Shown piece after piece: positions 11,801 through 21,963 of a stretch of 64,000 nucleotides of DNA. How positions within the stretch are numbered: position 1 is the first letter of the stretch; the number at the start of each line of letters is the position of its first letter. The DNA is taken from positions 248,001 to 312,000 of the forward strand of contig JAIVFH010000013.1 in assembly GCA_025765595.1 (NCBI GenBank), written 5' to 3'. The notes under the pieces are model-generated. The model searched no databases. It saw only the letters and a list, made by a program, of their open reading frames with translations, and was not told the DNA's origin. The position numbers were made by a program, and so were the translations under genes. This DNA comes from Obelidium mucronatum (taxonomy: Eukaryota > Chytridiomycota > Chytridiomycetes > Chytridiales > Chytriomycetaceae).

Positions 11801-13595
11801 TTTTATACCTCCTGTTGCCTTGTTTGTTTATGGAGAGAGGCAAAGAAATCTGAGCTTTGAATCCAAAGACTATATGGGATTAAATAATCTGCCGAAATTC
11901 AGATGGGAAGATGTAAATCATCGAGTCTCGCTAGGTGCAAAATGGATTGTTATCGATGACGTTATCTGTAAGACAAGATATTGTTGAAAGATGGGAAGGA
12001 AGCACTTAACAATTAAAACTTGCTTAGATGATGTTCAAAAGTATATGAGAAGCCATCCAGGAGGTCCCCACGCACTCAATCAAATGATTGGAATTGATGG
12101 AGCATTCGCATTCAACGGTCGATACGCAAAGAAGCCGCTTTTTTTCACCAAGGGCGACAACACCACGAACGGCACTTTAAAGAGGAACGCCACGGTAGAC
12201 CGCGTCGATGAAAAGCTCGAAAAATTAATCCATAACCATTCTCGATTTGCGAGGAATCTGCTCTCCACATTTGCCATGGGTACTTTGAGGGATTACGAAC
12301 CGCGCGTTCCATTGCAAAGACAAATTTCAAGCGCTTCTTCTTCTTCCATTTTGAAGGAAGATAACAAAAGTGAAGATTCCTTGGAAATGGGAATGAATAT
12401 CGTGAAACGCTTGCCTGTCCACGTCAACACCTTTCTTCACTACAGCATAGGAAGGAAGATACTGATTTCCGGGCCCAATGCTCGCCGGCCCGTCTATCTA
12501 TTGCGTCTTTTGTTTGATGATGAAAAGGCGGAAATGATTTCTCGACCAGGAGACTCTTATTTGTTTCAATTCGTGGATGATGATGGGAAGTTGGTTTCTC
12601 GTTCATATACTCCCATAAAAGTGCTTTCCAAAGGGGGGATTGACTTTATGATCAAGATGTATAGTAAGTTTATTCTGATGTTGAATAACTGCTTACTAAT
12701 CTGGTTACTCAGATGGAGAAATGACGCACTACCTCATGAACTCAAAATCAGTTCGAATGCGCGGTCCCATACCAAGAACCGACTTATTAAACCCCTATTC
12801 AGAAACCGGATGCTGGAAAACCCTAGGATTAATAGCGGGAGGAACAGGGCTTACACCCATGTTACTCCTCATTGACTATCATTTAAAAAACTGTCCTCGC
12901 GACCCAACAACGAATAAGCCAAACTTTCACATACACCTTCTGTTTTCTAATTTGGATGAGAGCGGTATTTTTGGTGTTCAGGACATTAACGACCTTGAGG
13001 AGCAGGCGAATGGTGCTCTAACAATAACATATATTGTGAATGGGACTTCAAGTGAGGACTTTGATGGTCTCATTGGGAGTATTACAGCTGAAGTCATTGC
13101 TGCTACGATGCCGAAACCCTTTGTAACTGCAAAAAAAGGAAGGCAGAGTGGAGTCAACGGTATGCCAACATCAACGTCAGGGAGCTTGCTTCGGCATCGA
13201 AGTCGAACATCCACAATGGAACGGCAAGACGGTACGCTCAAATGAACCAAACGAAAAAAGTCTGAAAAAATTCATGATTAGATGGCTCAAAATCAAGAAC
13301 CAAATTCCAAATAAGCGGCTTAATTCCAGTTCAAGAACAGGAGGTCTCCCGATCAGATTCTGAGTCTGTCTTTTCCTCGGCTTCAGGGAGCGGAGACCGC
13401 TATCGAGACGCTCACGAGGCAGAGAATATGGCAATTGTTGTTTGCGGGTATGTGTGCTCCCTTTTTATTCTTGTCATTTGTCGAAACTTAAAACCACATC
13501 TTGAACTCTTCTTTCAAAATAGCCCGATTCTTATGAACGTAACTGTTGGTGATATTTTACGTAGCCTAGGATATCAAAACGTTCTCACAATTTAA
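8809..13595 (+). CDS. Heme peroxidase-DOMON-cytochrome b561-b5-FAD/NAD reductase fusion
   Basis: A predicted secreted or membrane protein joining an oxidising and a reducing module. In order: a signal peptide ending near GSASG; an animal-type heme peroxidase with WGVTMHLD (probable distal His), REHNRRA, PYTGYTPNVNP and YGHSGLNE (proximal His); a DOMON domain with GWFGFGFGSNM; a cytochrome b561 transmembrane bundle with spaced His (LHSLSM, LHTSLL, LHYKIG, VHKYSG); a cytochrome b5-like segment with SHPGG; then a ferredoxin-reductase-type module with RSYTPI (FAD), GGTGLTPM (NAD) and a final VVCG plus NVTVGDILRSLGY. Many short introns (about 40-55 nt) join the exons; those between 13,100 and 13,350 are unsettled. 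The layout resembles animal dual oxidase in logic, but the reducing part is b561/b5-type rather than NOX-type. I know no named family with this order. Confidence 0.82.
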
Positions 13596-13741
13596 ATCTA
13601 TGGGATCCAATCGTGATGAGTGAATCATTAACCAATAAAAACACTCTCTTAGAAGAGTAGACCTAAATTCACATAGTACATAAAATGTAGACAAAACACG
13701 AAAGAACTTTGATTAAAAGAATAAAATAAAAAACAGGAAGC

Positions 13742-15141
13742 ATGGAACTGCCACCCCGCGCCTACGACCCGCACTCGAACCGCGGCCGCCACCGCACGAC
13801 CGCCGCGCCGGCGTCGAAGCGCGCGGGGCAGAACCGCGAGGCGCAGCGGGCGCTGAGAGAGCGCAAGGCGGCGCACGTGGCGGCGCTCGAGGCGAAGGTC
13901 GAACGCCTGGCGGCGGCGCTGGCGGCGGCGAGTTCGTCGAGCGCGAAGGGCGGCGGGTTCGAGCCCGCGGCCGAGCCGTGCGCGAGCTGCGTCGCCGAGC
14001 GCCTCAAGTGCGCAATCCAGATGGACCAAATCACCCGCCTCGAGGCGCTCAACAGAAGCCTGAAGGCGGAGCTCGCGGCTGCGAGGAGCAGCACGAGCAG
14101 CAGCAGCAGCACCAACCCGCTGGACCTGCTGAGCGCCGTGGCGCCTCTGCCGCTTCAACAACAGTCATCGCTGGCAATGATGGGAACAGCCTCCTTTGCC
14201 GATTCGTCATCATCAGATTCTACTCCCTCTGCTAGTGCCACCTTGCAACCAATGGATCTCGAGCTGGACGCCTTATTCAACAGCTTGATACCTGCATCCG
14301 AACTAAATCAATCCTCAGAAGCTCTATTTGGCCCACTCGAAGTTGAATCTGCAATCATTTCCCTCAAAGCACTGGAATCCCTCCAATCTTGTCCTGAATC
14401 TGTGGACAGAGTTTTTGACATGTACCTCCGTCAATCACGCGCCTCTGACCCCAAAGAAGCTCGAAAGTTGATTTTTCAATCAGTTAAACGCGTTATTGAG
14501 TTGCTGGATCAATGTTCCTTGTTGGATCGTGTCAAGGCTTCAGAAATCTTTTCAATCTATCAGGAACGGAATAAGGCGCATGAAAGGCATTTCAGCCGCC
14601 TTTCAGCTCCTCTTCCTTCTATGGAGCCAGGGGTGCGTTTTTTTCGTGTGTAAACCGCCGAAGGCGAATATCTTCTTTTATTTTTCGTTTTGTACGTTGC
14701 AGGCGAGTGAATGCCTTTCTCCATCCGCCATCTTCCATTACCTCCCTCTTTAGTACCACCCTATGGCAATTACTGATTCAATTTCAAAAGTCCTTAACAA
14801 TCAATCCGTCAAAAGTAAAACCCGAATTGATTCTAGTTCGGGACTCATTACGAGCCTTAAAGTCATTTGATAATCCGAAAGGACATGCCTTGATTGACCA
14901 ACTCCACGTTCTATCAACTCAATCCATAATTACTCCGGAAATATTCTTTCAATCAAAACAAATTCTGTATCAGTTGGAAGCACTGGCAACCAATGTCGAT
15001 GACCGAGCCAAAATGTGGATGGCAGTAGAAGTTGTTCGGGAAGGATGTAGGACCGAAATGCAACAAGTGATGGATCAGATTGAAAAAACAGGGAATTCAT
15101 TGAAATTGAAAAGAAGTAGAGTAACAAGAGTAAGCAATTAA
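13742..15141 (+). CDS. Yap/AP-1-like bZIP transcription factor
   Basis: A nuclear DNA-binding protein. Near the N-terminus is a basic region with GQNREAQRALRERK, matching the fungal Yap (AP-1-like) consensus in which Gln follows Ala, then a leucine-zipper-like heptad stretch. A CASC motif lies just after the zipper; Yap proteins often carry redox-sensitive cysteines, but usually in C-terminal domains, so redox sensing here is only a guess. The C-terminal two thirds are helical, predicted from sequence, and not recognised. An intron at about 14,650-14,702 (GTAAAC...GCAG) joins the two parts in frame. The first ~400 bp of coding sequence are about 75-80% GC and Ala-rich, and the remainder is ordinary. 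It sits 146 bp downstream of the peroxidase fusion. Confidence 0.8.
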
Positions 15142-15154
15142 GTAACAAAAAATA

Positions 15155-17337
15155 TTACAATCCAATATCCTCACGACCACCCTTGAATTCAATCGATGAA
15201 CCATCAAAATCAGATCCTACTTGTTCAAATGATCCACCCAAATGCTTTGCCAAAAAGGCCTCAGTCACTGCAGTGAACTGAAATACTATTGGGAGGTCTC
15301 GCAAACCCATGTCCTTCATCTGGATACAAAACATAGGTCACAGGAATCTTCTTTTCCACCATGGCATTGAAAATCTGATCAGATTCCGCTTGCTTGACTC
15401 GTGGATCATTCGCGCCTTGTCCAATCAAAAGTGGTCGCACGATATTATCAACCTTGGAAATTGGAGAACGGGCGAGTAAAAACGCACGACCCTCCTCCGT
15501 ATCCGGGGAAGCACCAATACGCGTTGTAAACATTGCCTTGATGGGTCCCCAATAAGCAGGAATTGAATCCAACAGAGTGCAAATATTGGACGGACCCACA
15601 ATATCAACCGCACATGCAAAGTATTCAGGCGTAAAAGTAACCCCAACAAGCGCACAATACCCACCATAACTACCCCCATGAATAGCAATCTTATCCTTCA
15701 ACGCAATCCCATTCTCAACAGCCCAATCACACGCATCAATGATATCATCATGCATCTTGCCTGACCACTCCCCATTCGCAGCTGCCAAAAAAGCCTTCCC
15801 AAGCCCAGTAGACCCACGGAACTGTGGAGAAATAACCGCATACCCACGATCAGACAACAACTGATGAAACCGATTGAACCCAAACTCATCCCGCGCATAC
15901 GGGCCCCCATGAACATGAGCCACCAACGGAATCGGCTCACTCGAATACTTTCCACCTGTACCTTCATACTTTCTAGGGATTGTAATATACGCCAACATGG
16001 TCAACCCATCCCGCGTCATGATTTCAACAGCCTGCATCCTATTCAGCTTATAGCTTGCAAGAACCGGACGCGTATCAAACAGAAACGACGCTTCCCTCGA
16101 AACGCGGTTATACAAATAGTATTGCAACGCGTGGTCCGACTTTGAGATTTGAATCACCCAAACAGATCCATCTGAACTCATGCTCTCGACATTCCATTCC
16201 CCATCTCCTCCTCTTCCAGCCTGTGCATCCAATACCGCAAAGTCAGCTGCAAGCGCCGCATCGGTTTCATCAATCGCGACGTATCGTTTACGTGCGTAGT
16301 TTGTCTGGTAGGCCCATGGTTCGTGGGTGACTGGATTAATCAGGGATCCAGAAATATCGCCGCGTTCGTCTCCACCGTAGACTTGCGTGATTTCTTTGGT
16401 GGTCAAGTTGTATTTCACGAATGCCGATGTGTTGCGGTCTTGGAAGCTGGCAAAGTAGATTGACGAGAGGTCCGCACTGAAACCTTGTGGTCCAGTGTCT
16501 CCGTAACCCGCATTCTCGGTAGTCAGGTGGAGAACGTGGGTTCCGTTGGATGCTTTTGGGGCGGCAGGTTCTGGAACAGGGGTGATGGCGGTTGTTGTTG
16601 TTTTGTTTGTGGTGATGGTTGTGGATTCTGGGGAGATGAGTTTGGTGGTTTTGGTAGTGATTGTGGTAGTTTTAGTAGCTAGTTGTTGTTGCTGGTTGTT
16701 ACTGAAAGTGTCCAACTTGACGTGGTAAAAGTCGACAGAAGAGTCGGCATTGACTCTTGAAGCAATGACAGACGAGAACTCGTGGTCTGGAGTGAATCCA
16801 GCAAAACTCTCGTCATTCTCAAGAACGAGTTTCGCTTCGGCTGTGTGGATGTTGATCAAGTACAGATCCAAGAATTGCGGGTCGCGTTTGTTGTTCATGA
16901 TGAGTGCATGGTCTGGAAACTCTTTTGAGACACCAACGGGACGTGATGTTGTCTTGTCGGTAGGAGTGAGGCAGACTTCTTTTCCAGTGGTAACATTGAC
17001 TGTGTATACCTTCCAATCTTTTTAAAAAAAACTGCTTAATTGGAAGTTGGAAAGGCAGTGGCTCAACAACTTACCTTCGTCGCCACCCTTGTCTTGCATA
17101 AACCAAACAATATCTGGATGCTCAGTCCATCCAAAGATTCTGATTCCACGGACATTATCATTGGTAACCGCAGTAGGCAGCTGTAAGATCGCCACCAACT
17201 TGATCAGAGTGGATAACAAATACATTCAAGAGTCCATCTTTTGGTGCTAGAAACCCAATACGAGATCCATCTGAATTCACTTGTGCAGAAGTTCTTTCAG
17301 GATTTCCATAGAGGTGCTGGCGGGGGATCAAAGTCAT
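15155..17337 (-). CDS. Prolyl oligopeptidase-family (S9) serine peptidase, two frame breaks
   Basis: A predicted acylaminoacyl-/dipeptidyl-peptidase-like enzyme that removes peptides from N-termini. The N-terminus MTLIPRQHLYGNPERTS leads a beta-propeller region. The C-terminal alpha/beta hydrolase has HGGPYAR, GGSYGGYCAL (nucleophile Ser), a later Asp in GQGANDPRV and DEGHGFARP (catalytic His). One intron lies at about 17,018-17,073. A low-complexity Thr-rich insertion lies near 16,570-16,700. Two places need correction. Near 17,178 the frame changes within a region that otherwise aligns (alternatively a 43-nt intron that would delete a strand). Near 15,291 one extra base in a C run separates GHGFARPP from VFQFTAVTEAFLAKHLGG, after which the family-like tail runs to the stop at 15,155. 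Without correction the protein ends early at 15,261. Confidence 0.85.
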
Positions 17338-17675
17338 TTTCGATGAGCTTTTTTTGAGTTTGAGTTTTTGGCAAAAATACGCCACTGACTTCGTTTAAAT
17401 CATTTTTTCTTTCCAAATATCGTGGGGAAAGTCGAGTTAACATTGAATACCCCTCCGTAGATATTTAAAGAATATCATTAATCCAAAATGTACTTTTGTT
17501 TTTCAAATCATCCGAAAAAAAAGGGTAACAAAAGAGGCGAAAAAAACAATAAAAAAGGAAAGAGGTGAAAAAAAAAATAATCAAAAAGGCATTATAGCAG
17601 AAGAAAAAAAATGCCCCTTGGGTTTTTGGAGGGTGGATAGAAGCTTTTTTTTGTTTCCTTTACTCGTCGTCATCG
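17338..17675. other. AT-rich spacer, no gene seen
   Basis: About 340 bp of A/T-rich sequence between the S9 peptidase start and the Sec62 stop, with several A runs. I see no coding potential, RNA gene or repeat. It should hold the S9 promoter and the Sec62 3' end. Confidence 0.6.
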
Positions 17676-18660
17676 TCAGCCACCTCCTGCCGCTGTAGCA
17701 TCTCCTTCATCATCATCATTGGCTTTGACCTTACTGTATTTACCCTTTCCCTTTGGTTCTTCCCATCTAAATAAGAGAGACGAGATTGGGGGATAAAATG
17801 AGACTGTTGCAAAGAGATAGGAAAGCCAAGAAAAAAAAGGGCGGTACTTACTCCCACGTTGGAATGAAACTCTCGATAACTCCGACATCCGCAAACAGAT
17901 TTGGAAACAGCCATCCACTCCGTCCAGTCGAAACCTTCAACACGAGCCATATAATCAAACGCAAAATGGCAATAGCGAAAAAGACTCCAATCAAACCAAG
18001 AGCAACCAAACTCAAATAATAAACACCCTGTCGCATAAAGGCAGGCCAAAGTGGGAACAAAACACCAGCGAAAATAACTCCCAAGATCCCAAACCCAGCC
18101 AATTTCGCCCACCACTGATGAACTTCATAGACCCATACATAGTAGGCATCTTGACTGAATACTTGGTGCTGCTGGAATGTCAGGGACTTTGATTTGGGCG
18201 CCTTGTCGACACGCACAAAGAAGCCTTGTTTGAGAAGTTCAACAACTTGCTCTTCGGCGGCTTCTCTGGTTGCGATTTCGGGTCTTTTTGGATTCTTTTT
18301 GTAGGGGTCGCGGAGGAGGGCGTTGACAGCATGCTTTCCTGAGATTGTTGGGGATTTAAATTCAAATTTCAGTACCTCCAGCAAGCAGCTATATATCTGA
18401 TGAATCAGACCTTTGAAGTAGTCGACTCGACGGCCGTCCATTGTTCCCTGACGCACTTTGAGCTTTGACTCTGGGCTTCGCAGGAAAGTTGCAATCGCCA
18501 GGAGACTGGCGCCAGCCGCCTGGAGGACAGCCTGGGGAGTCACTGGCGCTTCGGGGCCGCAGCACTACATATGCAAAAAGAACAAGGTTAAAAAAAATAA
18601 GACGGGGAGGGCAGAATGATCCATAGAAATGCAACAAGGCGATCGTACATCTTTTCCCAT
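17676..18660 (-). CDS. SEC62: Translocation protein Sec62
   Basis: Endoplasmic reticulum membrane protein that, with Sec61 and Sec63, drives post-translational import. A tiny first exon (MGKD) joins CCGPEAPVTPQ across an intron near 18,570-18,648. The cytosolic domain includes VDYFKG, EEQVVELLKQGFFVR and KPKSKSL-like basic text, then WVYEVHQWWAKLAG just before two transmembrane segments (LGVIFAGVLFPLWP and YYLSLVALGLIGVFFAIAIL). After them come FPNLFADVGVIESFIPTWE and, across another intron, a short exon with EPKGKGKYSKVKA and an acidic tail. Everything matches Sec62 in order and length. It is divergent from Mia40, with 58 bp between starts. Confidence 0.92.
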
Positions 18661-18718
18661 TTGATTTTTTTATTTTATTCGATAAATATTTTTTTCCTCT
18701 TTTGCCCAACTACAACAA

Positions 18719-19195
18719 ATGCCATCAGCAACTGCAACACAACAACCAACAGCAACAACGGTCAATGAGCCACAGCAGCTAAAGACAGAACGACAGGAAG
18801 AGTCATTACCGGACCAGTCTCAGCAGGATGCAGCCTCTGATCCAGCGTCTCAGCAGGCACAGGCATACAACCCAGAGACTGGCGAAATCAACTGGGATTG
18901 CCCTTGTCTAGGTCCAATGACGCAACCGCCGTGTGGAGAAAAGTTCAAGGCAGCGTTTTCGTGCTTTGTGTATTCGAAAGAAGAGCCAAAGGGACTTGAT
19001 TGCATTGAGCAATTCCGTGAGATGCAGCTGTGTTTCCGCGAATATCCTGAAATCTATGGTGATGATGCGCAGGACGATGATGAAGATGAAGATAGTGAAG
19101 ACGATAGTGAGGACGATGAAGAGGAAGATGATGATGATGATAGTGTTGCGAGCTCGAGCGACAGTGAGTCGGATTCTGATTCTGACAGCGAATGA
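18719..19195 (+). CDS. MIA40: Mitochondrial intermembrane-space oxidoreductase Mia40/CHCHD4
   Basis: Imports and oxidises small twin-Cys proteins in the mitochondrial intermembrane space, passing electrons to Erv1. The redox CPC motif (WDCPCLGPM) is followed by the twin CX9C helices: [11 protein letters not shown] and [11 protein letters not shown]. This is the short type without a membrane anchor, since the N-terminal part is only a Gln/Thr-rich stretch. The C-terminus is a run of about 45 Asp/Glu/Ser residues, longer and more acidic than usual. It is a single exon. The leader is strongly A/T-rich. Confidence 0.93.
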   Translation: MPSATATQQPTATTVNEPQQLKTERQEESLPDQSQQDAASDPASQQAQAYNPETGEINWDCPCLGPMTQPPCGEKFKAAFSCFVYSKEEPKGLDCIEQFREMQLCFREYPEIYGDDAQDDDEDEDSEDDSEDDEEEDDDDDSVASSSDSESDSDSDSE

Positions 19196-19568
19196 GTGAA
19201 AGGGTGCATGCTAGTACTTTTCTTTTTTAATAAACACAGTTTCATATTTTATGAGGTTGGGTTGACGCAGATTTCAAATCGTTTTTTCAAGATGATGACT
19301 TCAAACTATGGACAAGATGTGCAAGCCAGAGCCATCCAGCCCCTCCTTTACTTCTGTATTGCCTGTTTGGACTCATATAGCTCAGTTACAGACAATGCCA
19401 GTATTCTCGTTTGAGTTGGGCACTGCTGGTTTGTGTTGTTTGAAACTGATCCAAGGAAATACGCGACATATTTTCTGCTTCCATCAGCTTCTTTATGTTC
19501 ACTCGTTACTAGTAACAATCTCAAATGAGTAACAAAGCCAATCAGATTTGTCAGTAAAAAACAATACC
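19196..19568. other. Spacer, no gene seen
   Basis: About 370 bp between Mia40 and the next gene. It has no long open frame with family resemblance, and no RNA gene or repeat that I can recognise. Confidence 0.5.
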
Positions 19569-20195
19569 ATGTACCAGTTCACAACGCCCCCACTTGCTCC
19601 CGTGGCGCAGACGCCGCTCGCCGCTGCTGGCGAAGTGGCGCCGCCGCTCGCACAAGTCGGCGCGCTTGGTGCGGCGCCCGCTGCGCCGCCCGCCGGCCTG
19701 GCGCTGGCCATCACCACCACGATTGCGCCGCTCTTTGCCGCCCAAACTGCCGCGATGCTCGCCGCCTTGGACACACAAACTGCCGCCATGACCGCCGCCT
19801 TGACGGCGCAAACTGTAACCATGACGGCCGCCTTGGCTGGGCAAAACGTAACCATGGCAGCCGCCTTGAGCCACTTTGAACGCCGAAGCATTGCCCGCTC
19901 AACCAACTTGCTCATCAGCCAAGACAGGTTTCCAATTACCCCCTTGGTTAACAACAATGGGAATATACCGCGAAACTTCCCAGCCACCCACCAGAGCGCT
20001 CAAGGGCCTCAAACGTATGTGAAGATTACTCCGGTTTTCAATTTTTACTGTAGCTTATTATTATTAATTGCTATAAAATCAGGGCCGGCTCTGACAGCAT
20101 TGTTGCGGTTTTACGGCTTGCCTGCTGGGGCAAGAACATCGTTGCCGGTCTTGAAGAAGACACTGGCAAGCTTTTGCGGGTTGCGGTATGGATAA
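19569..20195 (+). CDS. Unknown fungal protein: hendecad-repeat coil plus SAP-like tail
   Basis: Function unknown. After an Ala/Pro-rich N-terminus come about four imperfect 11-residue repeats of the form AAL-x2-QT-x2-MT (AALDTQTAAMT, AALTAQTVTMT, AALAGQNVTMA), which suggests a long amphipathic helix or right-handed coiled coil. A short basic/Asn-rich block follows (ARSTNLLI, ITPLVNNNGNIPRNFPAT). After an intron near 20,014-20,081 a C-terminal helix pair, LTALLRFYGLP then a basic helix ending FCGLRYG, resembles a SAP-like or related DNA-binding fold. I recall small fungal proteins of unknown function with the same layout, but no name. The repeat part is very GC-rich. The exact 3' splice site decides which frame ends the protein. 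Confidence 0.5.
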   Translation: MYQFTTPPLAPVAQTPLAAAGEVAPPLAQVGALGAAPAAPPAGLALAITTTIAPLFAAQTAAMLAALDTQTAAMTAALTAQTVTMTAALAGQNVTMAAALSHFERRSIARSTNLLISQDRFPITPLVNNNGNIPRNFPATHQSAQGPQTYVKITPVFNFYCSLLLLIAIKSGPALTALLRFYGLPAGARTSLPVLKKTLASFCGLRYG

Positions 20196-20420
20196 ATCAA
20201 CCCTCTCACTTTTTTGAGCGTATTATTGTGGTATTATTAGTGTCAAAAGTGTGGTATTATTTTTGTCAAAAGAGGATAGATCAAAATAAACAAGATACAT
20301 TAATTTAATCACCATATTCACACCACAAATGGAAGGCATAACTTTTGTATGGAATTTCATACATTCAACGTGATCTTTATCATAATAAAAGAGATTCTAG
20401 TGGAATACCACATCATCGCC

Positions 20421-21856
20421 TCAATCTTCTGCCAGCAAAGCTCTCAGCTCGGGCATATGAGGAGCAATCTTGGCATTTACTTCGTCGATCGGAATACGCA
20501 TCCATGAATGTATAAGCAGGAAAGGTCGTTTGGTTGATCCAATCTTTGCTTCCTGTTTGTCTTGAAGAGGAGTAAACATTTTGGCCCAATCAGCCGCGTA
20601 GTAGTCCTCAAAGTTCATGACACAAGCGTTCATATTCCAATACTCCTGTCTCCACGATTTTTTTGCTGCTTCCTCCTTGTTCGCTTCCAACCTCTTGGAC
20701 AACAGAATAAATCTGATCAAACAGGCCGGAATCTACAACGGCCCAAAAGTACAAACTATACTCTGTCCAAGAAACTGATTTATCGCTGAAGCCAATCACC
20801 CTGGACAACTGTAGATACCAAATATCAACAAAGTTGCGGAAATGCCAGTTAAGAAGAGGCTGAACCCACGAATCCCCAACGTTTGTATCTGAGATCCCAT
20901 AAATATCTTGAAGGCGAGGGATCAGATATTTTGTAATTGGGGCCGAATGCAGAATCATTGGTGTGAAGCCAATATTCAAATCACGACTTCCTACACACGC
21001 GGCAAAGACACGGGCATTCGAATGAAGAGGCGCGGATGAAGCCTTGCTGCATTGAGTGGGGACATTCAAGAGAGTAAAAGGCGATTGGCGGTTGAGCACT
21101 CGCATATTATCTCTGGTGCCCCTAGTTTCCGTGACAAGCAATGACCAATCGTCCGAGCTTGCCGATGCACACAACGACCTCGTGTTTGCACGCAATAAAT
21201 CCAATCCAAGTACTTCCGCACTCGACTTGAACCATCGTTCAGGTGCCGAATAAATGGGATGCTCCAGATCCAACTTGGCCTTCCCTCCCATAAACAGATC
21301 CGAAACAGTGAAGGCGGTATATGCATACACATCTGAATCCAGAACGAGGTAAAATCCTTCTGCTTGAGTTGCCACGGCAAGTTTTAATAGCATCTGCTTT
21401 AGATATCCTCGCACTTTCCGTTGCTGTTTCCCGGCCTTTCCGAATCGACCTATAAGAAGAGATTCCTTCACCACTTTGAAAGGAATCAAAGCTTTACGCA
21501 GTCGGCATTTGGGGAGGTTGTTTTGGTAAAGGTCGAAATCCCCATCGGGGACCACAACGAGCCAACTCGTCAACCCAACAAAGTCAAAGTGTTGGCAAAA
21601 GGAGGCGGTTGCAGCTTTGAATTGGTCCAAGTCGCTTGCCGTTGATAGAGTAACGAATGTGATTGACGGTGTTGTTGTTGCATTTGTAAATAGGAGTTGT
21701 GATTGATGGTGGGATTACAGAAGCTTGCGAGACGAGAAAGTTCGATTCTTTTGGAGAGCAGGAATGTTTTGGGGTTTCTCTTTGACTGATGAGGTACGTG
21801 ACTGTGATGATGGCCCAGGCAGTTGCCACGAGAACAATCAATTGTGGGCGCTTCAT
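20421..21856 (-). CDS. DUF6492-like glycosyltransferase-type membrane protein, one frame break
   Basis: Probably a type II Golgi-type membrane enzyme. The N-terminus is a short cytosolic MKRPQ followed by one hydrophobic anchor (LIVLVATAWAIITVTYLI). After an intron, the luminal domain has VVVPDGD, then LVLDSDVYAYTAF (a DxD-like metal/nucleotide-sugar site) and GFTPMILHSAPITKYL, a pattern I associate with DUF6492 proteins in the GT-A superfamily. The frame breaks near 20,718: one T too many in a TTT run separates YFWAVVDSGL from IRFILLSKRLEAN, after which the domain continues to the stop at 20,421. Uncorrected, the protein ends at 20,608. Donor and acceptor sugars cannot be inferred. Confidence 0.65.
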
Positions 21857-21963
21857 TTTTTTGAGATGGAAAAGAACATGGATGGAGATTAAAAAGAGAG
21901 AGTTAGGTATATCTTTATTTTTTACTTTTTTATATTCTTTATAAGTTATCAAACTGCTGCAAT

